NCBI GenBank assembly: GCA_022605405.1
Contig: JABYQQ010000003.1
Span: forward strand, 1,116,001-1,180,000
Direction of reading: 5' to 3'
DNA: 64,000 nt
From: Earliella scabrosa
Lineage: Eukaryota > Basidiomycota > Agaricomycetes > Polyporales > Polyporaceae
Shown here piece after piece: positions 35,405-46,187 of the stretch. The notes beneath the pieces were generated by a model, which made no database searches, was not told the origin of the DNA, and saw only the letters and a program-made list of their open reading frames with translations. Position numbers and translations under genes: made by a program. How positions within the stretch are numbered: the stretch's first letter is position 1; each line of letters opens with the position of its first letter.

Positions 35405-38400
35405 TTCGCACCTTCGATCGCTTTGTATCAGCGCCGTTCATCTCCGTGTATCATCTCGCGCTCGCACTGTCACCCTGTATCATACTATCAACACAAGAAT
35501 CGACGTGTACCACCTTCTCCGTGCCTCTCCTGTGAAAACACGAGCTCAGGAAGGTCCCATGTGGCCGGCGTTGAGGAGCGCTAGCCCGGCACGAAGGTCG
35601 AGTGCGACCATCGTGCACCAACCGAGACGGAGGCGCTATCGATAGCGTACGCCACAACGGCTGCTGTTCGGGCAGGGTGATCTTCCCCAGGCGTGCCGCA
35701 GGGCAGAGGATCTGCAGCTGCATGAGGTACTCTGACAGAAAGTGCTATCGATGTGACCTCGAGAGCCTAACCTAGACTGCGGTCGGCGGATCTGCCTCCC
35801 TCTGCGACTGTGCACCGTAACAGCACTAGTCCTAGTCCCAATCTCTGGCACGCGTGACCGGCGTGCAGTACGTACTACGGACCACAGCTGGCGGGTCTGC
35901 CACCGGCCTGGTCTCGAGTGCCATGGGTGTCGAGACTCGGTGCGCAGAGCGTGCAGGCGTTCAGTAGCACCTGATCCCATCTCGGCGCGGGACGCATGCA
36001 CGCGAGAAGACGTGTGTCGTGGTTCCGAAAAGCAGCGAGCACTTCAGCAGCGTGTACACACCGACACGCCGCCTTCTCTCATTGCAATTGCGATCATCTC
36101 TCCCCGGGCTTCGACTTCCTCTTCTCGACCGTCGCCGCGGCGGCTCGCACCTCGCCTCGCCCGGCGCCGCGTCGCACCAGGGGAAGGGCGCCGCGGGGGT
36201 GGGTGGGTGAATGGCTTGCAAGCAGGCTCGCTTCGCGGCGCACTTAGTACGGGGGACCTGGGGCGCAGGAAAGGCGAATGTCGTTTCCGGGCGGGCGACA
36301 TGAGGTGCGCGTGTGCATAAGCGTCATTAGCACGCTGGCCTCGGACACCGACCCAGTCCGAGCGTCGCGGTCTCTCCGAGTCGCTGGCTGGCCACGGAGC
36401 TCGAGGGTGAGCGGGTGCAGTCCGTTCCGAGAACGTTCAGGGCGCGAGCCTCGAGGGCTCGGTGGTTCAGTTGTGGTCAAAGTCAATTGCAAGAGGAGCA
36501 GCAAATGGCGGACGGCGGATAACGCGTACGGTATGTATTGCGAAGACCGTGGCTCGCGAAGCTGGAGGGGAACGTACGACTGCCGCGGCGAGCTGCTAAT
36601 ACCAGGCTGTTACATGCCGTCGCCAAGCTGAGAGTGACGTGCACGGTTCGTGAGCGTCGGGCGTCGAGTGGCGAGCGAGCGTTTCGAGCAAGTTCTTCAA
36701 ATAAAGTGGTCTATGGTAGGCCCGCCGCACCAGCAGGGTCCTGTAAAGACGTACACGGTGTACTGAGCAAATCGCGAATCGTCTGTCTACGCCTCCGTCC
36801 TTCGTCTTCTTTCCTGTGGCGCCGCCCTGTACCTTCTTCAGTCGTCCGCAAGTTCGGTCTGCGAGCGTCCGGCGCACGCGTACGGCCGCCCACCGCTTGT
36901 ATTGCCCGCATCGCCTAGGCCCGAGGCCTAAGGCTTGAGGCTTGAACGTTCGAACCCTGTGAACCGTAAAGCTTGAAGCGCAGGCGCTACGTCAGACCCA
37001 ACCCAATTGGAACCCTGACCCGAACCCGATGCCGAGTGACATCGTTCCCATTTTTCCTAGGACGCGGGCGCATCATTGTGGGCTTCGACGAGAAAGGCGA
37101 GAGAACGCTCGTGGGATTGCAATAGAGAGCGCAGGCTATAGGTTTAAGCAGAGTTCAAGGGGTGGGGGTCGGAAGGGCGTGACGAGTGCTCCCGGGCGGT
37201 CGAGCCTCCCGCGGACGCGTACCGTCTCCGCCTCTGCGAGTCTTACCTCCGTTCGGGTGCGCGCGCGTAAGCACCTGGTTATTCACGTATGCGTCTTCGC
37301 GCACGGAACGCCAGCAGCCCGTTCGCGCGACGGATGAGTCACGAGCACCGGCGGCCAGGATGGTGGTATCCAGAGAAGCCAGGCGGCGTGGCTGTCTAGG
37401 ACGGTTACGGGACGGGGGTGGAATGTTCGACGCTCCGTGCTGTGGGCTGCAGTCGGATCTGCACATGCAGCGAAGGCTGTCACCGCTGTCCTTGCTGTCC
37501 CCGTCGTCCTTCTCGCCCGCCGGTTCGAGCACGTTCCAGCAGGCACGCCCGTTGCAGCTTCTCCGCATTCCCTGCAGTGCGTCCCTGCCTGTGCTGGCGT
37601 AACACGTATACTTACACACGAGCCAAATTGGCGCATGCGGCGAAGTGTCTTTGTGGCGCACTAGCGATTGGAATATTCGCGCCGTCTCAGATTCCATCGT
37701 TCGACGTTCGACGTGCAACGTCCAACCTTGGGCCGTCGTCTTCGCCGCCCCCGCCCCGCTTGCGTTGACCACGGATGCATCGAGACCACAGCAGACATCC
37801 TGACGCCGATCGACGGTGTCGGCGGCCCTGCATGTCCAAAGGTGGCTTGAGGAGTCCGTATGACCGGAACAAGACGAGCTTGCGCAGATTGAGCTGGGGG
37901 CTGGAAAAGGCGTCATTGGGCGGGGTCTGGAGGACGTGCGAAGAAGAAGCCTGCGAACCGTGTCGGTCAAGGGGCGAGTCAGAGGAGGGAGGTCCGGACG
38001 GATTCGGGTTCGCGAAAAATGCGGCCCTTGCACGCTCCCGCCTATCTTTCGACTCGACCGCGCCCGGAGGCTGACGGTGCTGAGAAGGGGGCAGAGGGCG
38101 GACACGTGCATGGAGCGCCTCAGAGATCAGAAGGAGGGGGCATGAGGCGGACTCGAGGCAGTCATATGCGTTGCGTTTGGCACGACGAGGCCGTCGGCGC
38201 AGATCACGACGGTGGGACAGCGGTGGAACTGGGCGGTGACGCGGGCGAGTGTGGAGGACGTCAACGCAGGCATTGGCAAGGACGCAGGTCCGAAGAGGTA
38301 AACTGCGGTGACTTGAACTGGTGATGAGCGGTGTGGATGCGACGACGGAGCGACGGAGGAGCGCACAGCCGACGGATTTCACATCGACAATGTTCGCGGA

Positions 38401-39979
38401 TGCTTATGTGCGAGTCATGCTGATCATGGGTGGATTGGGGGAGGGGATATACGCAATTGTGGGCACGCTAGTGGTCCCAACTGTGGGCACTCGAGTCTGG
38501 GTGACATCGCGCCCCGGAATAGAAGGCCGCGTATCAACACGCAAGAAGCAGGCGGCGCTGAGACAATTGAAAGCACCGCGCGCGCGATGGACAGAGCGGA
38601 AGTGGACGGAGCTTGGTCTGCTGTGGTCGATGCGAGACAGTAGACGAAGCGATGCGCACTCCTCGCCGGGGCAGGGGCGGGCTGCTGGGACGTAAAAGGA
38701 GGAGGAGAACAGACATGGGCCGTGTCGTGGGACTGAGATGGTGACTCACCGGGCCTGTTCGGGCATAGGTCCAGCATATGTCGGCCTCGGACTTTCGCTC
38801 GGGCTTCTCGCCATCTTATTTGGGGACAAGCGCTGCCAAAGCCAGGGCGACGGAGAACATCATAAAATTGCTAGTGCACGGAGCGGGCGACATTTGGGAA
38901 GACCGCGAGCCCGCGCATCGAGCGGCGACGAGCGTGAAACGAAACGATGCGCGCGACGACGGACGCAGGCTCGCGGATGCCTCTTCCAGTGCGACTGCGA
39001 GAGTCTCTCCTCCTAAAAGGCAATCATTGTTATGAAAGCCGTCCGCATATGGCACCCCGCCACCCGACACAGCACGGCAAGCGCCGGCTGCACTCCGACG
39101 AGCTCGGCGCGGGTCGTGCCCTGCGTCGCCGTGCTCTGCCGCCGCGGGGACTGTGCAGGCGAGCAGGCCACCCTCGAGCACGCCCACGGCATCCGTCGTC
39201 GACTGGGGCGGGCACGGAGCGGCAGGCTCGCGTCGCGGAACCACTTATGGGCGTCTAGTGTGCGTCTGTGCAGCACTGCCCCACGTGGCGCAAGTGAGAT
39301 GGGGACTTGCAATGGTGGACTGGCACGGCGAGAGAAGAGACGGGTCGAGGAGAGCTCGAGGATCGATTCGGAGAGAACAAGGGAGTGTGGATCGATGAGC
39401 TGTAGATACACGACGTTCGAGCGTGCAGCGCGAATTTATGAGGAGGCGTGAGGAGCTTGTGTTGGCAATCGCCGCCGCGAGAGGGGCACGTTGCAATCAG
39501 ACCCTGACCTTCTTCCGTAAGGCAGGCGCAAGGCCCACCCCACCTCGTCCGCGTCCTTGCTCCCTCTCCTCTGCCACCATCCAAGAGGTCGCCCGTCTTC
39601 TCCTCTCACACAAATCCAACTCCATCTTGCATCAATCCATCCTATCTATCTCGCATCTTCTCTCGACGCATCCATCACGACTCAAGCCCGCGCGGTATTC
39701 CATCTGTTTATACCTTTCCACCCTTCATACTCTACTTGCCTTGTCCACCTGGCTGGCCTCGCTTCTCAGCGGTTATTCCATCCTAGACCAAGGCTGGTAG
39801 CCTCTTGCCCCCAACAACTCCCGCGCCGCACGACTCACGCATCCCTCGTCCTCGCCACTTTTTATCCCTCAAGAACTAACTCCGTCGATCCGGCAACTTA
39901 TCCTTAATTCGTAAGCTCCCCTCCTCCTCCCCTTCATATACCCTCCGTCTCCTCACCCCATCTCTCTCCGCGGCCCACC
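35405..39979. other. 4.6-kb region without a supported gene
   Basis: This GC-rich stretch lies between BLM10 copy 2 and the CCCH zinc-finger gene. It contains many overlapping open frames on both strands, the longest on the minus strand at 38111-37155 (318 codons). Their residue content is Arg/Ser/Pro/Cys-rich and shifts with the strand, which is what high GC produces by chance. I saw no domain, no signal peptide and no convincing splice pair. No transposase, reverse transcriptase or terminal repeats were recognised. A short run of near-repeats (AGGCCTAAGGCTTGAGGCTT, 36924-36943) is present. The last 400 bp become pyrimidine-rich and are probably the leader of the downstream gene. The rest may be an unusually long upstream regulatory region or a non-coding transcript. 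Confidence 0.5.
39890..39979 (+). promoter_or_regulatory. Pyrimidine-rich leader before the CCCH zinc-finger gene
   Basis: The 90 nt before the ATG pair at 39980 are mostly C and T (CTCCCCTCCTCCTCCCC; CCGTCTCCTCACCCCATCTC), the usual composition around a basidiomycete transcription start. A GTAAGC at 39911 could be a 5' UTR intron donor, but I could not pair it with an acceptor. Confidence 0.4.
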
Positions 39980-42710
39980 ATGATGTACGAAACAGTTACG
40001 ACTCCCCTCCTCGACGCAACGAACTTCTCCATTCACGACTTCCGCTTCCCTACCCTCAAAAAGCCTATCCCTCGTCCTAGCTCTCTGTACATGTTACCAA
40101 CCAATATGTCTGCTCGTCGCACTCCGAACTCGGCTCTCGCCAAAGGTATGTGTCCTCGGCCTCGTCATGACGTGCCCTGTCTCGCGTCCGTCCATCGACT
40201 CACCCGTGTCTCCCGTCAGATGTCATGCCCGCACCCAACGGCTCCGGCCCCTGGCGGCTCAATTCAAACGGTCAATTTGGGGACAATGAAGGTTGGGAAC
40301 TGGCAGACGAGATGGTCAAGCTCCAGATCGGCGGTGATGGTGCCGAGACGCAGGTACGCACTTTTCCTGCATTGCAGCAATGCGTGTCCCGCAGCTGTGT
40401 CTCTTCAGGAAGCATCTCCGTTAGACACAGCGTCGCAGACGAGCCTTGACTCCACATCAACTAATCCTCTGGCTCAGGCGGCCGCAAATATGGCTTCTCA
40501 TTCGCGCGAATCCTCTGCAGACACCACGGGCTCGCATGGCTCCGCGTTATCCTCTGCTAGTCAGACCCTGCGCGCCCCGCCCGTAACCCCACTCAAAGTA
40601 GGCGCCGTGGGCGAGTCGAGAAACCGACCCCATTCGTACAGCGGAGGCCTGTCCAGTACCGATCTCGTCCGACTGCAACAAGCGGGTGGGAGTCCTGGAA
40701 ACACGGACACTTGGACCTCGCCACACGGCACGCCCGAGAGGCAGCAGCAGGCCGACCAGCCAACGTACCCTTCGCTCCTGGCTTCGCACAACGGCTCCGG
40801 AACGCGTCTTCCTGAGCAGCAGCTGCAAGGCAATGCGCTCTCACGGTCACAAGAGGAGATAGCCGGAGACTTCCAGACCCAGCAGCGTCAATATCCAGCA
40901 CCAGTCAACGTGACCCCGGCTGGCGCACCTCCCGCCTTCGTGCACGGTCGGCCACCGAATGTGGCCACGAACATTCCGTATCGCCAGCCTCCGCATCGGG
41001 CCTTTAACCCCGCGATACCGCCCGTCGTTCCAAGCCCGACCAACTTCGGTGCATACCCGGCCCCGGTCCACCCGGGCGCGATGCCAGTGGCCAACCCGCA
41101 GCAGGAGCTGTACAACATGATGCTACCCACGCCACCGCTCGACAATCCTACCATGGCACGTCTTCAACAACAATCTGGTGTCTTCCAACGTACTCACCAG
41201 CATTCTGCTTCGGATCCTGCTTCTCTGCGCGACCCTGCTACCCTTGCTATGCTGAACAACGCGTTTGCGGCCGGGCAGATGTACGCGCCGGCGATGGCGC
41301 CGCCCGCACTGAGCATGTTTTCTAACCAGTTCTACGGTGCTCCGGGCGCCGAGCCATATCCTTCGCCCGAGATTGCAGCAGCGCAGATGATGGCTCAGCT
41401 CCAGGCGCAGTACACAGGCTCGTACGGCGTCCCGCTTACCGCGCAAAGTATGACCATGAACAACACGGGCTCGTCCCACACGAACGTGAACGGCGGTAAC
41501 GGTCCGAGCGCAAACAACCGCAAGCTGGGGCTGTACAAGACGGAGCTCTGCAGGAGCTGGGAGGAGAAGGGGACCTGCCGGTACGGCGCCAAGTGTCAGT
41601 TCGCGCATGGTGAAGAAGAGTTGCGGAAAGTTCAGCGGCATCCCAAGGTTCGTGCCTGTCTTGTCTCTCTGGCGCCTCATTTGACGTTCTGGCTGGCTGA
41701 TGTTCTGACCTCTTTCTCCGGTCCCCACAGTACAAGACCGAAATTTGCAGGGTACGTGTCGTCTACCGCAGCGCTGCCGTCACGGCTGACTTCTGCTTCT
41801 TCTTATGTAGACATTCTGGGTGTCCGGCTCCTGTCCCTATGGAAAGAGATGCTGCTTCATCCACACCGAGCTTCCTGCTTCTGGTGGGCCCCCTGGCGCT
41901 GACGGTGCACCCCCGCCTGCCAACCCAGACGGCCGTGCGCGCTCGTCGAGCACAAACAGCGACCCGAACGAAGTGTCGAGCTCGCTTCTCGCGCGCATCT
42001 CCGCGAAGCGTACGCAAGACGCGATAAACTCGGGGCCCGGCAGCGTGAGCACGACGCCGCCGTCCGCAACCGTGCCCAACACGGCGCGGCCCGGGCAGCT
42101 GCGCGTCAACACGGACGTCGCGGACCCGTCGATTTCGAAGCAAAACAAGTCTGCGTACCCGACGTTCGCGCACGCACACAACGGCATCCTCATGGCTTCT
42201 GGCGAGGACGCGACAGCGCGCTCGCCCGGTCCTGTGACCGCCGGTCCTGACTTTGGACGGCACGCGAGTTCTAGGCTGGACATCGTGGGCTCGCAGGTAC
42301 GTGCCGTGCCGTACACGTTGGCTCGCGATAACACCCCGCTGAGAACGTCCTCCTCCTTCTCTTTCTCGTCCGTGCAGCGCGGCGGCCCGAAGACAGCCGT
42401 GAACCCGTCCGTGCGGCACTCGTTCAATGGGAGCGAGATCCAGCTCGACCTGAGCAGCGTCACGACGACGCCGACGGCCGCGAACCCGAGCTCGCAGCTG
42501 AACGCGTCCCCGGAGCCGCCAAAGGTCGCGCGGATCAACGGCCATGTGCGCTCGGGCAGCGCGGGCAACTGGGCGACGGCGACGCGGACGGCGAGCCACC
42601 TCACGGCGTACCCGCTCTCGTCCATCCCCGGCGGGGAGCTCAAGACCAACTCGCCGTGGGCGGACTACAACGTCGGCTCGTCGCGTCTGGCGGAGAAAAA
42701 CTGGGCCTAA
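39980..42710 (+). CDS. Tandem CCCH zinc-finger RNA-binding protein, tristetraprolin type
   Basis: Six exons (39980-40145, 40220-40353, 40409-41647, 41731-41751, 41811-42296, 42378-42710) encode 792 residues. Two C-x8-C-x5-C-x3-H fingers are seen, at residues 481-500 (lead-in [15 protein letters not shown]) and 519-538 (lead-in [15 protein letters not shown]). The 18-residue spacing between fingers is exactly that of TTP/ZFP36. This family binds UAUUUAU elements in 3' UTRs and recruits decay machinery; fungal members include Zfs1 and Cth1/Cth2. The long N-terminal half is Ser/Pro/Gln-rich and disordered, and the C terminus is Ser/Thr/Asn-rich. Finger 2 begins on a 21-nt exon. The 81-nt last intron is in frame without stops and could be retained. 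Which fungal TTP paralogue this is cannot be decided. Confidence 0.92.
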
Positions 42711-42727
42711 GCAGCAGCAGCAGCAGC
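42711..42727 (+). repeat. Short (CAG)n run directly after the stop codon
   Basis: Five to six CAG/GCA units follow the TAA of the CCCH gene. In the same frame the run would extend a readthrough protein with Ala or Gln, but the stop is intact. It is a simple microsatellite in the 3' UTR. Confidence 0.7.
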
Positions 42728-44007
42728 GGTGGCAGGCGGCCGTGCGAGCGGGAGCGGCGGAGGGACTCGTTGTCCGTCTCTGGAGGCGGCTGCTGCGGTG
42801 CAGGCAAGCGTCGTGTTCCCCGCCCGCGCTCGCCGTAGCCTGGCGCGCGCCCTTGCACGGACCGTGAAGGTGTAGTTGGGATCGACAGGGATGCTCCGAC
42901 GATCATATCCTAGATGCAAGCAAACGTTACCCGCCCGGACACACCAGCGCACCGCTATATCCCCTCCACCCGTCCCTTCCTTTGCTGTCCCCCCACCTTG
43001 CCTTAGCCTTGCCTTGCTTACTCCTCCTACGTCTCGTCTCTTTGCTTATGTTTTCCGTCGTCTTCCCTGTTTTCCAGTCCTCCCCCCATTTGTGCTCCTC
43101 TCGTCGCTCAGCTTCTCTCGTCCGCGCATCTCGTCGAAGCAACGTTTGACTTATTCCTCTCTTGACAATCCGGATCGCTCACCCACATCTCTCTCTCTCC
43201 CTCTCTCTCTCATCTTTCCCTCTCTCCTCCACATCGCCACGACCAACACCCATCGTCGACGTCCGCACATGTTATCTTATGACATTAATACATCACGCTT
43301 ATGCCTGCCTTCCCTCGCTCTTCCACTTCCTGTGCTCCGAACCTTGTGTCACGCACCGAGCGCGTACGTCGCAATGCACACGCGGGGACGTCCGACGCCG
43401 CTTTCCGGTGCTGGCACGCGACGTGTGGGGAGAACGGTATGTAGATATCATTATCGCACTGTGCATCATTCAGGTACCCAAAGTGTAATATACGCTACAT
43501 GTGGCTCGTAGGACAGCAAATACGTGAGTCGTGACGTCTATCTACCCCATGTATACGAACGACAGCCCGGCAGATTACATTACGCGCGGTTACGCGTGTA
43601 GCGACGAGAGCGGTTGGGAAGGGATGGGAGGAGGCCCTTTAGAGATGGGAGAGGAGAAGCACGGGTATAGACGAATTACGCTAAGCCATAAGCAAGCACG
43701 CGTTCGGCGCATAGAGCACACGTCTATGTAGAAAAGAGGGCGAAGGATCGAGATAGAGCTTGGAGAACCGCGAACCCACCGCGGCACCTATTGGTGCGAT
43801 CGCACCGCGGTTCGTTCAGCGCACGCACACGCCCGGCTTTACGGACGCATGGACGCACCGAGCGCGCATCGTCGGCAAGAAGAGAACAAGGGGGAAGGGG
43901 AGAGAGGGAGAAGCAGATCGATGTCGGGAAGCGGGATGCGTGGAATGGAATTGCGTATATGGGGCGAAGGGGGTGGGGGCGCGTGGCCCGGTAGGCTGAG
44001 AGCTGCC
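42728..44007. other. Intergenic region between convergent genes, with CT microsatellite
   Basis: This is the shared 3' flank of the CCCH gene (+) and choline kinase (-). It is strongly pyrimidine-rich on the plus strand and contains a CT-rich microsatellite at about 43187-43230. The stretch may be a long 3' UTR of the CCCH gene. Open frames here are low-complexity Ser/Leu/Arg sequence with no domain. Confidence 0.5.
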
Positions 44008-45861
44008 TTACGGAACGGGGAGCCCAGGGATGCCCAGGGCGCGGAGCTCGCAACGGAAGGCGTCCATGCGGCAGACGGCGTAGCCGAGGTAGTCGAATTC
44101 GGGCTCGCCGTCCATGCCCTCCACGAACTCGCGAGCCTGCACGACGCCCCAGACGGCCCACATGCCGTGCGAGGCCGGGCTCCAGACGCGGACCTGGCCC
44201 TCGAGCTTGGCCATCTCCGCCGCGAGCGCGTCCGGGGACAGGGCGGGCGCGATCGCGGGGTCGGGCGCGTCAATGTGGCACCCGGTATGGGTGAGATACG
44301 CGCGGTAAAAGTTCTGGCGCTGCTCGAGCGTCGGGTAGCGGGCGGAATCAAGGATGTGCGGGGTGGGACCATGGTAGTTGGCCGTCCACTCGTGGAAGTG
44401 GTTCGCGATGTCAAAGGGCGCAGGGTTTGGAGAGGCGTACTCGAAGTCGACGACGATAATCTGCCGAGCGCGAGGGATGAGGTGTTCGGTGTTACGAGGA
44501 GACGGTTCAGAAGCAGGGACGCGCGGATGAGGCGCAATGACGCGACAGTGTGGAGAATGAAAGAAGGGGGTACAGCGTGTCAGAAATTTGCTTCGCGGTG
44601 TATGGAGACAAAAACGGCTTACCTGACGATGGGCCGCCTCGCCTTCCTTGTGCGTTCGCAGACGCAAGAGGTTGCCGTACTGCGTGTCATTGTGCGAAAA
44701 TACTCGCCTACTGGCGCCTTCGGTCTTCTCCTTCTGATGTAGCCACTGCATGTACAAATGCCACTCGTGCTCGAACCTGTCCAGGTCAAGACTTTGCCGG
44801 ACTTCTGCAGGGGCACCAGGCAGGGCTAGCACTTCTCGCGCCACGGGGAGCCAAGTGCGAGTGTTCTTCTTCGCGCCAAGTTCGACACCTCTCTCAGGCC
44901 CGTCCGGGGACTGCGACTGCGCGTCGTAGTCGACCGCGTCAATGTCCACCCCATGCAATTCCGCCATGCGCGCGCCAATCCATGAGCTCACTTCAGGGTC
45001 GCGGATATCTGCTGCTGTCAAGGCCTCAGAATCGAAGTACTCCTCTACGCGGCCGTTCTCGAATGTGCCATAGACACGAGGCCCGATGTTGTACTTGGAG
45101 GACAACACGTGGAGGGTGTGCAGCTCGCGGGGTCGGGAAATGAGGGAGCCAGAGGACGGGCCATAGATGCGCAACAGGAGGGTGCGGGTCTTCGGCACCG
45201 AGGGGCAAGAAACGAAGAATACGGCATTGGTCAAAGATCCCGATACCTTTTGAATTGTGGTAAGGTCTGGGGTGATCTCCGGCTTGGTCCAAGTAGGAAC
45301 GCGGAGAGTGCGGAGGATCTCGAGTAGCTGGTCTACGAAGGGAGCTGCCTTGTAGCGTCTGTAATGCAAACAGTCAGCGTTTACGAAGACTACGAAGCAT
45401 GCGAAGGTCAGACCAGGATAGACTACGCCGTCCTGTCCCACTGGTGATCAGCTTGTCGGCGGGACATGCCATAGTGGTGTGTCAGTGCTAGTGTATGATG
45501 CTCACCTAGCTTCTAGCCTAAACGCGGCGTGACGGAGGCCCTCCACCCTGACGACGTCAACATCACCATTGTCGAAGGGGATCGATAGCGAGGACGAGGA
45601 GTATGCGGGAGAGGTGCCGACCGAGGCTTGATCGGGGACGGTATGCGAGGAGCTCGTGGACGACCTGGAAAACGGGGCACCGGGAGGCCGAAGTGGGCCC
45701 AAGGATGGAGCGAGGTCAGGACCGAGAGTTGGAGACATTGATTTCTGGTTGGACCGGGGCACGATGCCTGCTTCGCGAAGGAGGTGTACAAGTTTGCTGT
45801 AAACGGAGATCGTCGAGCGGGATTTAGAGGGCGAACGGGCCATGGACGAGAGTCTGTTCAT
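44008..45861 (-). CDS. Choline/ethanolamine kinase
   Basis: Three exons (45861-45506, 45358-44623, 44460-44008) encode 514 residues. The enzyme phosphorylates choline or ethanolamine with ATP, the first step of the Kennedy pathway. Family sequence: IQKVSGSLTNAVFFVSCP (nucleotide loop), TLLLRIYGPSSGSLISRPRE, SKYNIGPRVYGTFENGRVEE, then Brenner's phosphotransferase motif FSHNDTQYGNLLRL and the choline-kinase motif VVDFEYASPNPAPFDIANHF with HEW. The C-terminal part carries SHGMWAVWGVVQA and FDYLGYA. The first about 100 residues are Ser/Pro-rich and disordered. In-frame ATGs at 45969, 45861 and 45843 all exist; I chose 45861 without strong evidence. The 162-nt second intron is a multiple of three with no stop. 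Choline versus ethanolamine preference cannot be told. Confidence 0.92.
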
Positions 45862-46187
45862 GTACCGTGTCTGCGGCAGCGAGCTCTGCGTTGCGCGGGC
45901 GATGCGAGGGGAGGAGGAGAGAGCGGTGCTGGTGCAGAGAGTCACACGAGCGACAAGCAGCACGATCAAGGTGGAGTTGCTCGTCCTCGAGCCACAATGA
46001 CCCGTGGGAAGAACATGCGATCATACTATCACAAGCCTCCTCGCCTATCAATTTCCCACTTATCACGGCACTTATCGGCCACTTATCTCACTTATCTCCG
46101 CTTGGCGCGCTCGGCCACCATTGCGACTTAGCGCTGACCGATATTTGACCACTTGAAAGCTCTCACCATGGCCAACTGCTGCCTTGG

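Noticed and set aside
36924..36970. GTTCGAACCC phrase resembling a tRNA T-loop
   Set aside because: No matching acceptor stem, A box or anticodon arm could be drawn around it.
37155..38111. 318-codon open frame on the minus strand in the gene-poor region
   Set aside because: Arg/Ser/Cys/Pro-rich with equally long overlapping frames on the other strand; no domain, start context or splice support. High GC makes such frames by chance.
41763..42649. Two long minus-strand open frames (278 and 270 codons)
   Set aside because: Antisense to the CCCH protein C terminus; composition reflects codon bias of the sense strand.
43849..44742. 297-codon plus-strand open frame
   Set aside because: It is the exact antisense of the choline kinase catalytic exons; the minus-strand protein is clearly conserved.
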